Numbered from the stretch's first letter, positions 43,234-49,998 are shown. The stretch is DNA of 64,000 bases from Streptomyces sp. Edi2 (GCF_040253635.1 NZ_JBEJGX010000003.1:4861501-4925500); one strand, 5' to 3'. Numbers and translations: made by a program. The notes: generated by a model not told the origin, from the letters alone.

Positions 43234-43404
43234 TCAGTCGCGCCGGGGTGGCGCTACCTCGGTGGGGAGGGGGCCAACGATGAAGAGGGGCGCGTGGTCG
43301 GGGCAGGCGTACAGCGTCACTCCGGGGCCGCTTACTCGCTCGATGTACCCCACCGCCACAGGGGCGACCGTCTCGCGGTGGCAGTGCAGGCACGCGGCGG
43401 TCAT
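43234..43404 (-). CDS. Small zinc-ribbon-like protein, 56 aa
   Basis: Too short to be flagged by a normal gene finder but clear by eye: MTAACLHCHRETVAPVAVGY, then ERVSGPGVTLYACPDHAP and an end PPRRD. CxxCH near the start plus a C-x-x-H (CPDH) pair suggest a single zinc-binding knuckle. Proteins of this kind recur on Streptomyces plasmids and integrative elements, with unknown function. ATG at 43404 overlaps the TGA of the upstream gene by 4 nt, so the two are translationally coupled. Confidence 0.65.
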   Translation of the reverse strand: MTAACLHCHRETVAPVAVGYIERVSGPGVTLYACPDHAPLFIVGPLPTEVAPPRRD

Positions 43405-43832
43405 GCCGGCACCGCCACGCGCAGCGTGCGGCTACCGGGGCGGACGTGTACGCCATGAATGGTGGTCGGGCCTACGTCGATGCCGCGTAGTGCCATGTCG
43501 AGCGCCCAGCGTCGTACGGCCTGCGCTTCGCGCACCGGGTCATCCGGCCGCTTCTTGGGTGCGCTGAGGATGTAGGGGCGTACCGGGTTGAGGGTGTCCA
43601 GGAACGGCCGCTTCTCGGCCGCGTCTCGGGCGTAGGGGCTCTTGTGCTCGGGAAGCGGGCGGAGGGGCTGCGGGGAAGGGTTGGGCTTCGGTGCGGGGGT
43701 GGGGGTGGCGCGGTGCTTGCCGCGGGCGGGGTAGAGCCGCTCAGCCCACTTCAGCAGGGATGTGCGGGGGTTTGGTCCGGGGATGAGTGCTAAGGCGATT
43801 CGCCCGAAGAAGCGCACGGTAAAGTCACGCAT
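43401..43832 (-). CDS. Uncharacterised accessory protein, 143 aa
   Basis: MRDFTVRFFGRIALALIPGP at the N-terminus suggests a short membrane-associated helix; the middle is Pro/Lys-rich (PTPAPKPNPSPQPLRPLPEHKSPYARD) and the C-terminal half contains VREAQAVRRWALDMALRGIDVGPTTIHGVHV. This last motif is a recognisable signature in small proteins of Streptomyces integrative elements, but no function is known. ATG at 43832 has AAGGAG 8 nt upstream. It is divergent from the GntR gene at 43993, so that regulator may control it. Confidence 0.65.
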   Translation of the reverse strand: MRDFTVRFFGRIALALIPGPNPRTSLLKWAERLYPARGKHRATPTPAPKPNPSPQPLRPLPEHKSPYARDAAEKRPFLDTLNPVRPYILSAPKKRPDDPVREAQAVRRWALDMALRGIDVGPTTIHGVHVRPGSRTLRVAVPA

Positions 43833-43950
43833 GTTGTCAGCTCCTTGATAGCTGTCAGCCATGCCCCCGGACCCGGCCAGGTCGCGGGGGTCTTTTCGTG
43901 GCCGACCCTAGCCCTACCTGTAAAAGCCTGTAAAGGGCTGCGTGAGCCTG

Positions 43951-43970
43951 TCAGGGGGTGTCAGGGGGTG
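43951..43970. repeat. 10 bp tandem repeat in the divergent GntR promoter region
   Basis: TCAGGGGGTG twice (43951-43960, 43961-43970), preceded by GCCTGTAAA-type repeats at 43917-43930. It lies 23-42 bp upstream of the GntR start and is a candidate operator. Confidence 0.5.
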
Positions 43971-43992
43971 TTCGGCCGGATACCTTCGGCCT

Positions 43993-44271
43993 ATGGAGTA
44001 CGGGCCGGATGACCAGGTGGAGCGCGATGCGCCGGCGTCGCCGTTTCAGCAGCTTGCAGGGATCTTGCGCGCACGGGTGGCGCGTGGGGACTGGAAACCC
44101 AATCGGGCCATCCCGAGCGAGAACGCGCTCGCCGAGCACTACGGCCTTTCGCGCCCGACGGTGCGACGGGCGATTGCCGCTCTTGCCGATGACGGGCTCG
44201 TGTATGCCGTGTCGGGGCGCGGTACGTACGTGGCCGAGCGGAAGACGGAAGAACCTGTCTCCGACGAGTGA
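43993..44271 (+). CDS. Short GntR-family regulator (HTH only)
   Basis: 92 residues: a complete winged-helix N-terminal domain (PFQQLAGILRARVARGDWKPN to GRGTYVAE) and almost nothing after it, so no ligand-binding domain. Such short GntR proteins act as KorSA/TraR-like transfer repressors on Streptomyces plasmids and integrative elements, or as simple repressors. It is divergent from the two small genes at 43832 and close to short direct repeats. The assigned ATG at 43993 lacks a strong Shine-Dalgarno; the frame is open to 43942. A hairpin terminator follows. Confidence 0.8.
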   Translation: MEYGPDDQVERDAPASPFQQLAGILRARVARGDWKPNRAIPSENALAEHYGLSRPTVRRAIAALADDGLVYAVSGRGTYVAERKTEEPVSDE

Positions 44272-44292
44272 AGTCGCCGCCGAGTAGCAGTT

Positions 44293-44320
44293 GCCCGCCG
44301 CGCTCAGGTGCGCGGCGGGC
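44293..44320. terminator. Terminator after the short GntR gene
   Basis: GCCCGCCGCGC/GCGCGGCGGGC, 11 bp perfect arms with a 6 nt loop, 22 bp beyond the stop. It faces a minus-strand gene end at 44348 and may serve both. Confidence 0.75.
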
Positions 44321-44347
44321 GGTTCGTGCGGTTGCTGTTGGATGGGC

Positions 44348-44473
44348 TCACTTGGTGGTCTGGTAGCCGCTTCCTTGACAGTCGCGGCACCGAATGACGA
44401 CGACCTTGCCTCTTTGCATGGTCTGAATCTGCTTCTGTCCCTTGCAGGTGGAGCAGATTTTGACGGTGGTCAT
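44348..44473 (-). CDS. Tiny DnaJ-type zinc-finger protein, 41 aa
   Basis: Starts MTTVKICSTCKGQKQ and ends VVVIRCRDCQGSGYQTTK. Two CxxC pairs in CxxCxG context (CSTCKG and CRDCQG) form a minimal zinc ribbon like one repeat of the DnaJ central domain. Small proteins of this kind are seen next to replication or regulatory genes on Streptomyces elements. A longer frame (to 44566) exists but has a Pro/Thr-rich unlikely N-terminus; ATG at 44473 begins the compact domain. Function unknown. Confidence 0.65.
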   Translation of the reverse strand: MTTVKICSTCKGQKQIQTMQRGKVVVIRCRDCQGSGYQTTK

Positions 44474-44495
44474 GTGCTCTGTTCTGTGGCGTGGC

Positions 44496-44765
44496 TTACC
44501 CGGTGGTTGCTGCGGTGAGGTTCGCCTCGTGTTCGCGGTAGTAGGCGGGTACGAGTTCGAGCGCATCGCCGTCGATGAACTGCCGTGGGTCGCCGAGGTG
44601 GGATCGAGGGTCGCGGCGGTAGGCGAGGGCCGGCCGGATCACGGGGGCCTGTGGTGATGGCCGAGTTGGGGTGTGCCAGTCGTGCGCGCGCAGGTACGTG
44701 GCGCTTAGGGCACGGCGGAGCGGACCCCCTAACCAGATCCACAGGCAGGGGATAAGGTCACGCAT
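44496..44765 (-). CDS. Uncharacterised accessory protein, 89 aa
   Basis: MRDLIPCLWIWLGGPLRRAL gives a short hydrophobic N-terminal helix; the rest is Arg/Pro/Asp-rich and ends YREHEANLTAATTG. It resembles, by its start, a group of small proteins on Streptomyces integrative elements, but no homologue can be named. ATG at 44765 follows GAGGA. It lies between the zinc-ribbon gene and the end of the graspetide operon on the same strand, separated from the latter by a terminator. Confidence 0.55.
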   Translation of the reverse strand: MRDLIPCLWIWLGGPLRRALSATYLRAHDWHTPTRPSPQAPVIRPALAYRRDPRSHLGDPRQFIDGDALELVPAYYREHEANLTAATTG

Positions 44766-44799
44766 TGTGTTGGTCCTCGAATCAGCTGGGGACGTACAG

Positions 44800-44829
44800 C
44801 CCCGACGGCCGGTGCAACGGTCGTCGGGG
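44800..44829. terminator. Terminator of the graspetide operon
   Basis: CCCCGACGGCCG/CGGTCGTCGGGG: 12 bp arms with one G-T pair and a 6 nt loop, 18 bp downstream of the methyltransferase stop on the minus strand. It marks the end of the tgmABC transcript. Confidence 0.75.
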
Positions 44830-44846
44830 CGACACAGCCTGTGGGA

Positions 44847-46031
44847 CTACTGGGCGCCGATGTTCCAGCGGCGGCCGTCCGGGATGTGCCATACGGAGGC
44901 GTGTCCGTCAGCCTCGCGCGCGTAGCCGAATTGGTCCTGAGCCGGGCGCCCGGCGTCGTTCCACCACGTCCACGCTGCCTCGACCTGTTCCCAAATCTCC
45001 AACGCGCCGCCGTACGTGACGGTGTCGACGCGCTCGCCGGTCAGGGGCACGCGGGCCCATGAGCCGTCGGAGTGCTGGAGCTGGACAGACATGGTGCCGG
45101 TGGCTTCGTCGGAGTGGTAGACCAATTCGACGCCGGGCAGATGGAAGGCCAGCACCAGACGGAACGGGTAGTGCTGCCGAATGTCTGCCGCGGTGACCTT
45201 CGTGGGTCGGGTGCCGGCCTCGGGCGCGTACGGTGCGCGCTCGCGCCGCGGGTAGGTCTGGGCGTCGCCGCGAGCGGCCATGAATCGGCCGCTCGTGCCC
45301 GTGAACTGCCCTTCGGTGCGCTGCTTGGCGTCGACAGTGAGGCGTACGAGGCCGCCCTCGATCCCGAGGGCCACGTCGGCGAGGATCGCGCCGCCGGGGC
45401 GGGTCTGCTCGATCCACCGCGCGGGAATGCTTGGCACTGAACATGTGGCGATGACCCGGTCGAACTGGTCCCCGGTGGGGTAGCCGTCGCGGCCGTCGGC
45501 GGGGGCGAGTTGCGGCTCGTAGCCGATGGAGGAGAGCCGGCGTTGCGCGGCGTCAACGAGGGTCGCGTCGACGTCGACTGAGTACACGAACTGTTCGCCG
45601 AGTCGGGCGCACAGCAAGGCGGCGTTGTAGCCGGTGCCGGTGCCGATTTCGAGGACGCGGTTCCCGTCCTGGACGGCGAGGTCTTCCAGCATTCCGGCCA
45701 TGAGGCTGGGCAGGGTGCTGGATGACGTGGGGATGCCCGTCCATGCGTCCTCTTCGACCTGCTCGGCGGTGTCCGGGTCGAGGGCGGTTACGAGGGTGGT
45801 GTCGCGGTAGACGCGTGCGAGTCGGCCCTCGTGGAGGGCGTGTTGCAGGCGCCAGACCGTGATGCCTTTGTCGTTGGTCTCCTGCTCGTACCAGCGGGGT
45901 ACGAAGGTGTGCCGAGGGACGGTGGCGAACGCCGCGGCCCATGCGGGCGTCCGGATGGCGCCGGCTGTTGACAGTTCATCGACCAAAGCAGCCACGTACG
46001 GGCGTGCAGCGTCGATGGCGGATTCGGTCAC
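44847..46031 (-). CDS. tgmC: Graspetide-associated PIMT-like O-methyltransferase (TgmC)
   Basis: 394 residues. The N-terminal 210 residues are homologous to protein L-isoaspartyl O-methyltransferase: VPRHTFVPRWY, then SSSTLPSLMAGMLEDLAVQDG and SAM motif I VLEIGTGTGYNAAL. The C-terminal 180 residues (RERAPYAPEAG onward) form an extra domain found in RiPP-associated members. In graspetide pathways such as fuscimiditide, the homologue methylates an Asp side chain in the cyclised peptide, and this collapses to an aspartimide. GTG at 46031 overlaps the stop of tgmB by 4 nt (GTGA). It is the last gene of the operon. The family assignment is firm; the exact target residue is inference. Confidence 0.88.
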   Translation of the reverse strand: MTESAIDAARPYVAALVDELSTAGAIRTPAWAAAFATVPRHTFVPRWYEQETNDKGITVWRLQHALHEGRLARVYRDTTLVTALDPDTAEQVEEDAWTGIPTSSSTLPSLMAGMLEDLAVQDGNRVLEIGTGTGYNAALLCARLGEQFVYSVDVDATLVDAAQRRLSSIGYEPQLAPADGRDGYPTGDQFDRVIATCSVPSIPARWIEQTRPGGAILADVALGIEGGLVRLTVDAKQRTEGQFTGTSGRFMAARGDAQTYPRRERAPYAPEAGTRPTKVTAADIRQHYPFRLVLAFHLPGVELVYHSDEATGTMSVQLQHSDGSWARVPLTGERVDTVTYGGALEIWEQVEAAWTWWNDAGRPAQDQFGYAREADGHASVWHIPDGRRWNIGAQ

Positions 46032-46993
46032 GCGGTTACTCCTTGTAGCTCGTCGGCGATGGCGTCGGCGATGGGTAGACCGGTGGCGTGTTCGATCCAG
46101 TCCCATTGCCCACAGGGGTTGGCTTCCAGGAACGTCCACGTACCCGACGGTGAGACGACGAAATCGAGGGCGGCGAAGCTTAGGCCGAGGTCTTCCATGA
46201 GCCCTCGCACCTTGTATTTGATGTCTACCGGGACCTCGGTAGACGTGTATTTGAGCGACTTGTAGTCGCTGCGCCAGTCGTCGTGTGCCTTTTGGCTGGT
46301 GGCGTGAACCTCGGCGGCGAACATGCGCTCGCCGACCACGGTCAGGCGCACCTCATGCGCCTTGTCCGCCCATGCCTGAAACAGGTGGGCCGTCGTTTCG
46401 ATGCCTCCTAGGTCGTCGAGGTCGTGTTCAGTGAGGCGCCGGGTGTAGACGGTCTTGAGTTCGTCGGCCTCGATGAAGACGGGCGATGCGACCGGCTTGC
46501 AGATGATCGGGCCGGGGATGTCGCGTGCGAACGCCCGTACTTCATCGGGGTTGTTGGTGATCAGGGTTGGTGGGATGGAGAGGCCGGCCTGTCGCGCCGC
46601 GGCGAGTTGCACGGGCTTGTACTCGGCGCGTGACATGGCTGACGGGTGGTTGACCCATCGGCAGCTGAGCGCTGTGAGGATGCCGCCGAAGCCGGCGCGT
46701 GCCTGTGCGGCGGCGAACCGGCGCTCGGGCTCGGACATGTCGGGCGAGAGACGGAACGGGTTGGGCGCGCGGAAGTAGCAGGCCGAGACGTCGAGGAGGT
46801 CTAATTCCCGCTGTGAGGTCCGCAGTCGGCCACCCCAGCCGTGCGCGTTGCCGATGTATCCGGCGAGCGTGACCTCTTGCGGGAAGTCCGCGGCATCGAT
46901 GCGGAAGACGGTCGCCCCTCGATCGGTCAGTGTCTTGACGACGCGATCGGTTGGCCAGTCTTCGCGTGCGGCAACAACGAGGATGCTGGGCAC
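46028..46993 (-). CDS. tgmB: Graspetide synthetase, ATP-grasp ribosomal peptide maturase (TgmB)
   Basis: 321 residues. ATP-grasp ligase like MvdC/MdnC/PsnB/ThfB, which activates Asp/Glu side chains of a precursor as acyl phosphates and couples them to Ser/Thr (ester) or Lys (amide). Visible: N-terminal Rossmann part MPSILVVAAREDWPTDRVV, ATP-binding lysine in GPIICKPVASP, the EVRLTVVG strand and the Mg site in FLEANPCGQWDWIEH (EANP in place of the more usual EVNP). GTG at 46993, with GAAGGA at about 9 nt within the end of tgmA; 5 nt separate the two genes. The stop overlaps tgmC. The ligase looks complete. Confidence 0.9.
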   Translation of the reverse strand: MPSILVVAAREDWPTDRVVKTLTDRGATVFRIDAADFPQEVTLAGYIGNAHGWGGRLRTSQRELDLLDVSACYFRAPNPFRLSPDMSEPERRFAAAQARAGFGGILTALSCRWVNHPSAMSRAEYKPVQLAAARQAGLSIPPTLITNNPDEVRAFARDIPGPIICKPVASPVFIEADELKTVYTRRLTEHDLDDLGGIETTAHLFQAWADKAHEVRLTVVGERMFAAEVHATSQKAHDDWRSDYKSLKYTSTEVPVDIKYKVRGLMEDLGLSFAALDFVVSPSGTWTFLEANPCGQWDWIEHATGLPIADAIADELQGVTA

Positions 46994-46998
46994 GGTGG

Positions 46999-47304
46999 TC
47001 AGTCCTTCGGGCCCTCGTCGAGGGGCGGGGGGTTGGTGGTGCTGCCATCCGGAATGGTCGGGTTGTGCGTCTGCATGAACGGCAGGAGGTCGGTGTCGAC
47101 GCCGACGGAGAGTTGCAGTTCCTCGTCATAGAGGGCAGCGGGGAGCGGGGTGGCCTGTGTGGCGTCGGGCGTCTGGGCGTAGCGGAGGATCCACGGGCGG
47201 CTTGTCGGCCCGGATGGGTGCTCAGCACTGTGGGGGACGCGCCCACCTTCGGGTGCCAGGGGGAACGCCTCGCGGGGGTGGGCCAGGGTCTGTGTGGTGC
47301 TCAT
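46999..47304 (-). CDS. tgmA: Graspetide precursor peptide (TgmA)
   Basis: 101 residues, the ribosomal precursor. The leader holds RPWILRYAQTP (residues 36-46), matching the R-P-F/W-x-L-R block conserved in ATP-grasp-modified RiPP leaders, followed by the YDEELQLSV block (59-67), where other family members have YDPxxQ. The probable core is after residue 75: MQTHNPTIPDGSTTNPPP then LDEGPKD. It has hydroxy donors Thr79, Thr83, Ser88, Thr89, Thr90 and acid partners Asp86, Asp96, Glu97, Asp101, with an Asp86-Gly87 pair suited to aspartimide formation. ATG at 47304 with AAGGGA upstream. Which residues are linked cannot be deduced by eye. Confidence 0.85.
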   Translation of the reverse strand: MSTTQTLAHPREAFPLAPEGGRVPHSAEHPSGPTSRPWILRYAQTPDATQATPLPAALYDEELQLSVGVDTDLLPFMQTHNPTIPDGSTTNPPPLDEGPKD

Positions 47305-47357
47305 GGGTAAGTCCCTTCGTTTGAGGCTGACTGACTTGGTGTGGCTCAGTTCTTGCT

Positions 47358-47400
47358 CCCCATCGGGCTGCCACTGTCCAGGGAAGGCAGCCCGATGGGG
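47358..47400. terminator. Terminator between the 47784-47476 gene and tgmA
   Basis: CCCCATCGGGCTGCC and its exact complement (15 bp arms, 13 nt loop), 76 bp beyond the stop of the 102-residue gene and 54 bp before tgmA on the minus strand. It suggests that tgmABC starts from its own promoter in the 54 bp or depends on read-through. Confidence 0.75.
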
Positions 47401-47475
47401 CCTATCCCGCCCCTGCCGGGGCTTGCGGTGGTGGGGTGGCCGGAAAGCCAGCAGGGGGCGGAGTCTTGGAGATGG

Positions 47476-47784
47476 CTAGCACGCTGGGTCTTCGGTTGCT
47501 GACTCCTTGAGCGGGCCGTATAGCTTTCGATACTGGGCGAGTTGATCCATTGCCCGGTTGACTTTCTCGGCGAATTCGGCAGCGTCGGGTACGGAAATCT
47601 CGCCGACCTTGATTCTGTGATCATTGCGCCGGATTTGGCAATCGTCGCACGGATCTTCGATTTCGATATCGGGAAAGTCAATGCCGAGGCGCCGGAGTGC
47701 GTTAACGAACTCGCTGGCGTTATCTTCGGCCTGTTCCCTATCGCTGTTTGACCAGTAATCACGGCCGACCGGTCCTAGAGCCAT
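47476..47784 (-). CDS. Uncharacterised 102-aa protein upstream of the graspetide operon
   Basis: MALGPVGRDYWSNSDREQAE start, then NASEFVNALRRLGIDFPDIE, IEDPCDDCQIRRNDHRIKVGE and a C-terminal helix AAEFAEKVNRAMDQLAQYRKLYGP. Mostly helical and acidic, with one CxxC pair (residues about 45-48). I do not recognise the family. The open frame extends far upstream but is low-quality; ATG at 47784 with GGAAG begins the ordered part. Codon use is less GC-biased than in the core genes. Same direction as tgmA but with a terminator between, so a role in the RiPP pathway is only possible. Confidence 0.65.
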   Translation of the reverse strand: MALGPVGRDYWSNSDREQAEDNASEFVNALRRLGIDFPDIEIEDPCDDCQIRRNDHRIKVGEISVPDAAEFAEKVNRAMDQLAQYRKLYGPLKESATEDPAC

Positions 47785-47945
47785 CTGTTGTGCGCTTCCG
47801 TGAGAGAGAGGGGGTGCGGCTGGGTGGAGCCCGCCCCCTGCCTTGGGAAGCCGTGCCGGGGGGAAGGACACGACCAGTCGACCAAGACAGGGGGCGGGGG
47901 CTTGCGTGCACCGCGCCGAGGTGACGGCGCAGCAGCACATAGGGG

Positions 47946-48314
47946 TTAGGACTTCTTGGAGCAGGAGAGACAGGGAGTTCGGCCGTCTCGCTCCGCCTTG
48001 CTTCGGGACACGACGACCACCTCCGGCGAGGTGTTGCATCTGCCGATGGTGTAACAGCTGTCAATTTCGTGGTAGCGCTCTCCCTTGCCTCTGGCGATAT
48101 ACACCGGGCCATCAGGGGTAGGGCGCTGCCCCGCCCCGTTCCCAGGACCGCGAAGGGGGGAGCCTCGCATGTCGGACTGGGGTCGGGGCGAGAATTCAAG
48201 GGGCGGGCTGCTGTGGAGCACGACGGTCACGCCGTGCTCCTCGCAGTGGTACGACCACCTGCTCAGCCGCTGCATTTCGTGAGTGGCCATGATGGGACAG
48301 CGCACAGCCTTCAT
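47946..48314 (-). CDS. Uncharacterised 122-aa protein with CxxC ends
   Basis: MKAVRCPIMATHEMQRLSRW, YHCEEHGVTVVLHSSPPLEF, then GERYHEIDSCYTIGRCNTSPEVVVVSRSKAERDGRTPCLSCSKKS. Cys/His pairs at both ends (C-x2-EEH, C-x5-C, CLSC) suggest metal binding. Its ATG at 48314 shares the A of the upstream TGA (TGATG), so it is coupled to the 32-residue gene. No recognised family; the last block resembles small zinc-ribbon proteins of Streptomyces elements. ATG at 48290 is an alternative start. Confidence 0.55.
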   Translation of the reverse strand: MKAVRCPIMATHEMQRLSRWSYHCEEHGVTVVLHSSPPLEFSPRPQSDMRGSPLRGPGNGAGQRPTPDGPVYIARGKGERYHEIDSCYTIGRCNTSPEVVVVSRSKAERDGRTPCLSCSKKS

Positions 48315-48412
48315 CACTTCCGACCGGTGTTCTTGCCCGCATCAGAGCCGCTGGAAGATTCCTTGTTCCTCTGGCGGTTCTTCTCGCTCACGTCGTCGGT
48401 GCTGCCGCTCAC
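48314..48412 (-). CDS. Very small gene, 32 aa
   Basis: Reads VSGSTDDVSEKNRQRNKESS, then SGSDAGKNTGRK: hydrophilic, charged and probably unstructured. Its GTG overlaps the stop of the 135-residue gene (GTGA, 4 nt) and its TGA overlaps the ATG of the 122-residue gene. Overlaps at both ends are the evidence for translation; no function is known. It may act only as a coupling device. Confidence 0.4.
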   Translation of the reverse strand: MSGSTDDVSEKNRQRNKESSSGSDAGKNTGRK

Positions 48413-48816
48413 TGGTGAGCCTCCAGGATCTTCGCGACGCGGATAACTTGACCAATGGACAGAGAAGGGGGGATGAGCCGGTTTTCCCGACGGCTGGAAG
48501 AGGTGGTCACGACGACAGTCGACGGCTGCACGATCACGCCGGCCACCCGCAGAGCCCCGTCAAGCTCCTTCCGAACGGCACTCGCCGTCGGCTGGTCGCT
48601 CCTCGTCACCTGGCCTCCCAGCTTCCCGGCGAGCCACTGGGCCTGTGAGAGCGACAACGCCGGGAAGCGAACCCGGTTGACCTTGACGCCCTCCACCTCG
48701 TCCCTCGTCACCATCGACGGCGCGGCGTCGAATCCAGCTCGGCGCAAAGCGTCGTCCAGACGGAGACGTACGTCGTTGGTGGCCTGATGAGGTGTCCGAA
48801 TCATCGGGGCAGCCAT
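48409..48816 (-). CDS. Uncharacterised 135-aa protein, first gene of the small operon
   Basis: MAAPMIRTPHQATNDVRLRL start; then RRAGFDAAPSMV and FPALSLSQAQWLAGKLGG twice in related form (RVAGVIVQPSTVVVTTSSS and LSIGQVIRVAKILEAHQ), so the protein may consist of two repeats of a LSxxQ-helix unit. ATG at 48816 has AAGGAGA in place. It starts a minus-strand operon (48816 to 47946) divergent from the XRE gene. Not recognised; nucleotide composition is that of accessory DNA. Confidence 0.6.
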   Translation of the reverse strand: MAAPMIRTPHQATNDVRLRLDDALRRAGFDAAPSMVTRDEVEGVKVNRVRFPALSLSQAQWLAGKLGGQVTRSDQPTASAVRKELDGALRVAGVIVQPSTVVVTTSSSRRENRLIPPSLSIGQVIRVAKILEAHQ

Positions 48817-48894
48817 GGCCGGTCTCTCCTTCGTCCTCTTCCGGGGGTGGTCCCACACTGCTCGTCCGGGAGTACGCTGACCAGGGATCTAGCC

Positions 48895-48914
48895 ATTCCA
48901 AACCAGGCTGGAAT
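48895..48914. promoter_or_regulatory. Inverted repeat in the XRE divergent promoter
   Basis: ATTCCA-N8-TGGAAT at 48895-48914, 17 bp upstream of the XRE start and in the only promoter region for both the XRE gene and the minus-strand operon. AT-rich relative to surroundings. A candidate site for the XRE protein itself. Confidence 0.5.
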
Positions 48915-48930
48915 ATTGGGAGTTGAACGC

Positions 48931-49878
48931 ATGAGCGAAGCGCCCGAGTCACCTGAGTCACCTCAGTCGCCCGCCGAGGCGTTCGGCCTAGAGATCAAGT
49001 ACGCGCGTGAGGCGCGCGGCTGGTCGCAAGTCGTGCTTGCTCACAAGCTCTGTTGCCAACAGCCCTATGTGAGCAAGGTGGAGAGAGGGCAACAACTAGC
49101 TAGCGCTCAGTTTGCCGAGCAGTGCGACAAGGTTTTCGGCACGCCAGGGACCTATGCGCGGATGCGCGAGCGTGCGGCGGACGCTGGCAACCCGGTGTGG
49201 TTCATCCCGTACCTTCAGCTTGAGCGGGAGGCTCGGTCCATCTGCGACTACTCCGCCACACGCGTGATGGGCATATTGCAAACGCCGGAGTACGCGGAAG
49301 CTGTCTTCCGATCCGCCCGCCCGCACGAGTCGGAAGTCGAGATTAAGCGGCGTGTAGAAGATCGCATGCGCCGACGAGAGCTGTTCGACAGCCCCACCCC
49401 ACCATCACTGTGGGTCATCCTGTACGAAGCGGTCCTATGGTCCAGGGTGGGTAGCGCAGACACCATGCGTGGTCAGCTTCAGCACCTGTTAGCTGCGTCT
49501 GAGTCTCCGCACATCGCCATCCAGGTTTTCCCCTTCAGCGCGGGCACCGCGGCACGAGGAGTGCCGTTTAATGTGCTGACACGACAGGACGGAACAGATG
49601 TCCTGTACGAGGAGACTTACGAGCAAGGGCGGGTAGACGACTCAGCGGATGCGGTCGCCGAAGCACGGGCGGCGTACGAGCGGCTGCGCGCCGATGCACT
49701 GTCGCGTGCTGACTCTCTCTCCCTTATCCAGCACGTTATGGAGGCGTACAACCATGAGGACCACCCTGGACCTGTCCCACGTGGAATGGGTCAAGAGCAG
49801 CTACAGCGAAGGGAACGGCGGCCAGTGCGTCGAATGGGCCCCCGCGTTCGCAGCCGCCGGCGTCGTCCCCATTCGTGA
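48931..49878 (+). CDS. XRE-family regulator with DUF5753 domain
   Basis: 316 residues. N-terminal HTH (FGLEIKYAREARGWSQVVLAHK to YVSKVERG, about 20-55), then the DUF5753 domain (about 100-270) with LLAASESPHIAIQVFPF and PFNVLTRQDGTDVLYEE. These proteins pair with DUF397 proteins throughout Streptomyces and influence development and antibiotic production. The usual stop after the VMEAY end is missing here: the frame continues 43 residues as Arg-rich sequence and overlaps the DUF397 gene by 125 bp. This tail has no resemblance to the family, so the normal stop was probably lost. Confidence 0.85.
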   Translation: MSEAPESPESPQSPAEAFGLEIKYAREARGWSQVVLAHKLCCQQPYVSKVERGQQLASAQFAEQCDKVFGTPGTYARMRERAADAGNPVWFIPYLQLEREARSICDYSATRVMGILQTPEYAEAVFRSARPHESEVEIKRRVEDRMRRRELFDSPTPPSLWVILYEAVLWSRVGSADTMRGQLQHLLAASESPHIAIQVFPFSAGTAARGVPFNVLTRQDGTDVLYEETYEQGRVDDSADAVAEARAAYERLRADALSRADSLSLIQHVMEAYNHEDHPGPVPRGMGQEQLQRRERRPVRRMGPRVRSRRRRPHS

Positions 49879-49972
49879 CAGCAAGGCTCCGCACGGCCCT
49901 GCGCTCACGTTCGAGACTGCCGCTTGGTCGTCGTTCGTCGCCGGCGTCAAGGACGGAGAGTTCCCTACCTGA
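49754..49972 (+). CDS. DUF397 domain protein
   Basis: 72 residues: VEWVKSSYSEGNGGQCVEWA, then VPIRDSKAPHGPALTF and WSSFVAGVKDGEF. Textbook DUF397, the partner of XRE/DUF5753 regulators (as in S. coelicolor BldB-like and related pairs). The pair behaves like a toxin-antitoxin-type or regulator-effector unit, which is inference. ATG at 49754 lies inside the XRE frame in another frame. A short hairpin terminator follows. Confidence 0.9.
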   Translation: MRTTLDLSHVEWVKSSYSEGNGGQCVEWAPAFAAAGVVPIRDSKAPHGPALTFETAAWSSFVAGVKDGEFPT

Positions 49973-49998
49973 TCCCCGCCCGCCCTCGTCGAGGAACC

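Noticed and set aside
43019..43456. 145-residue minus-strand frame near the acsA promoter
   Set aside because: Arg/Pro/Ala shadow; the real small gene in this place is the 56-residue zinc-ribbon frame 43404-43234.
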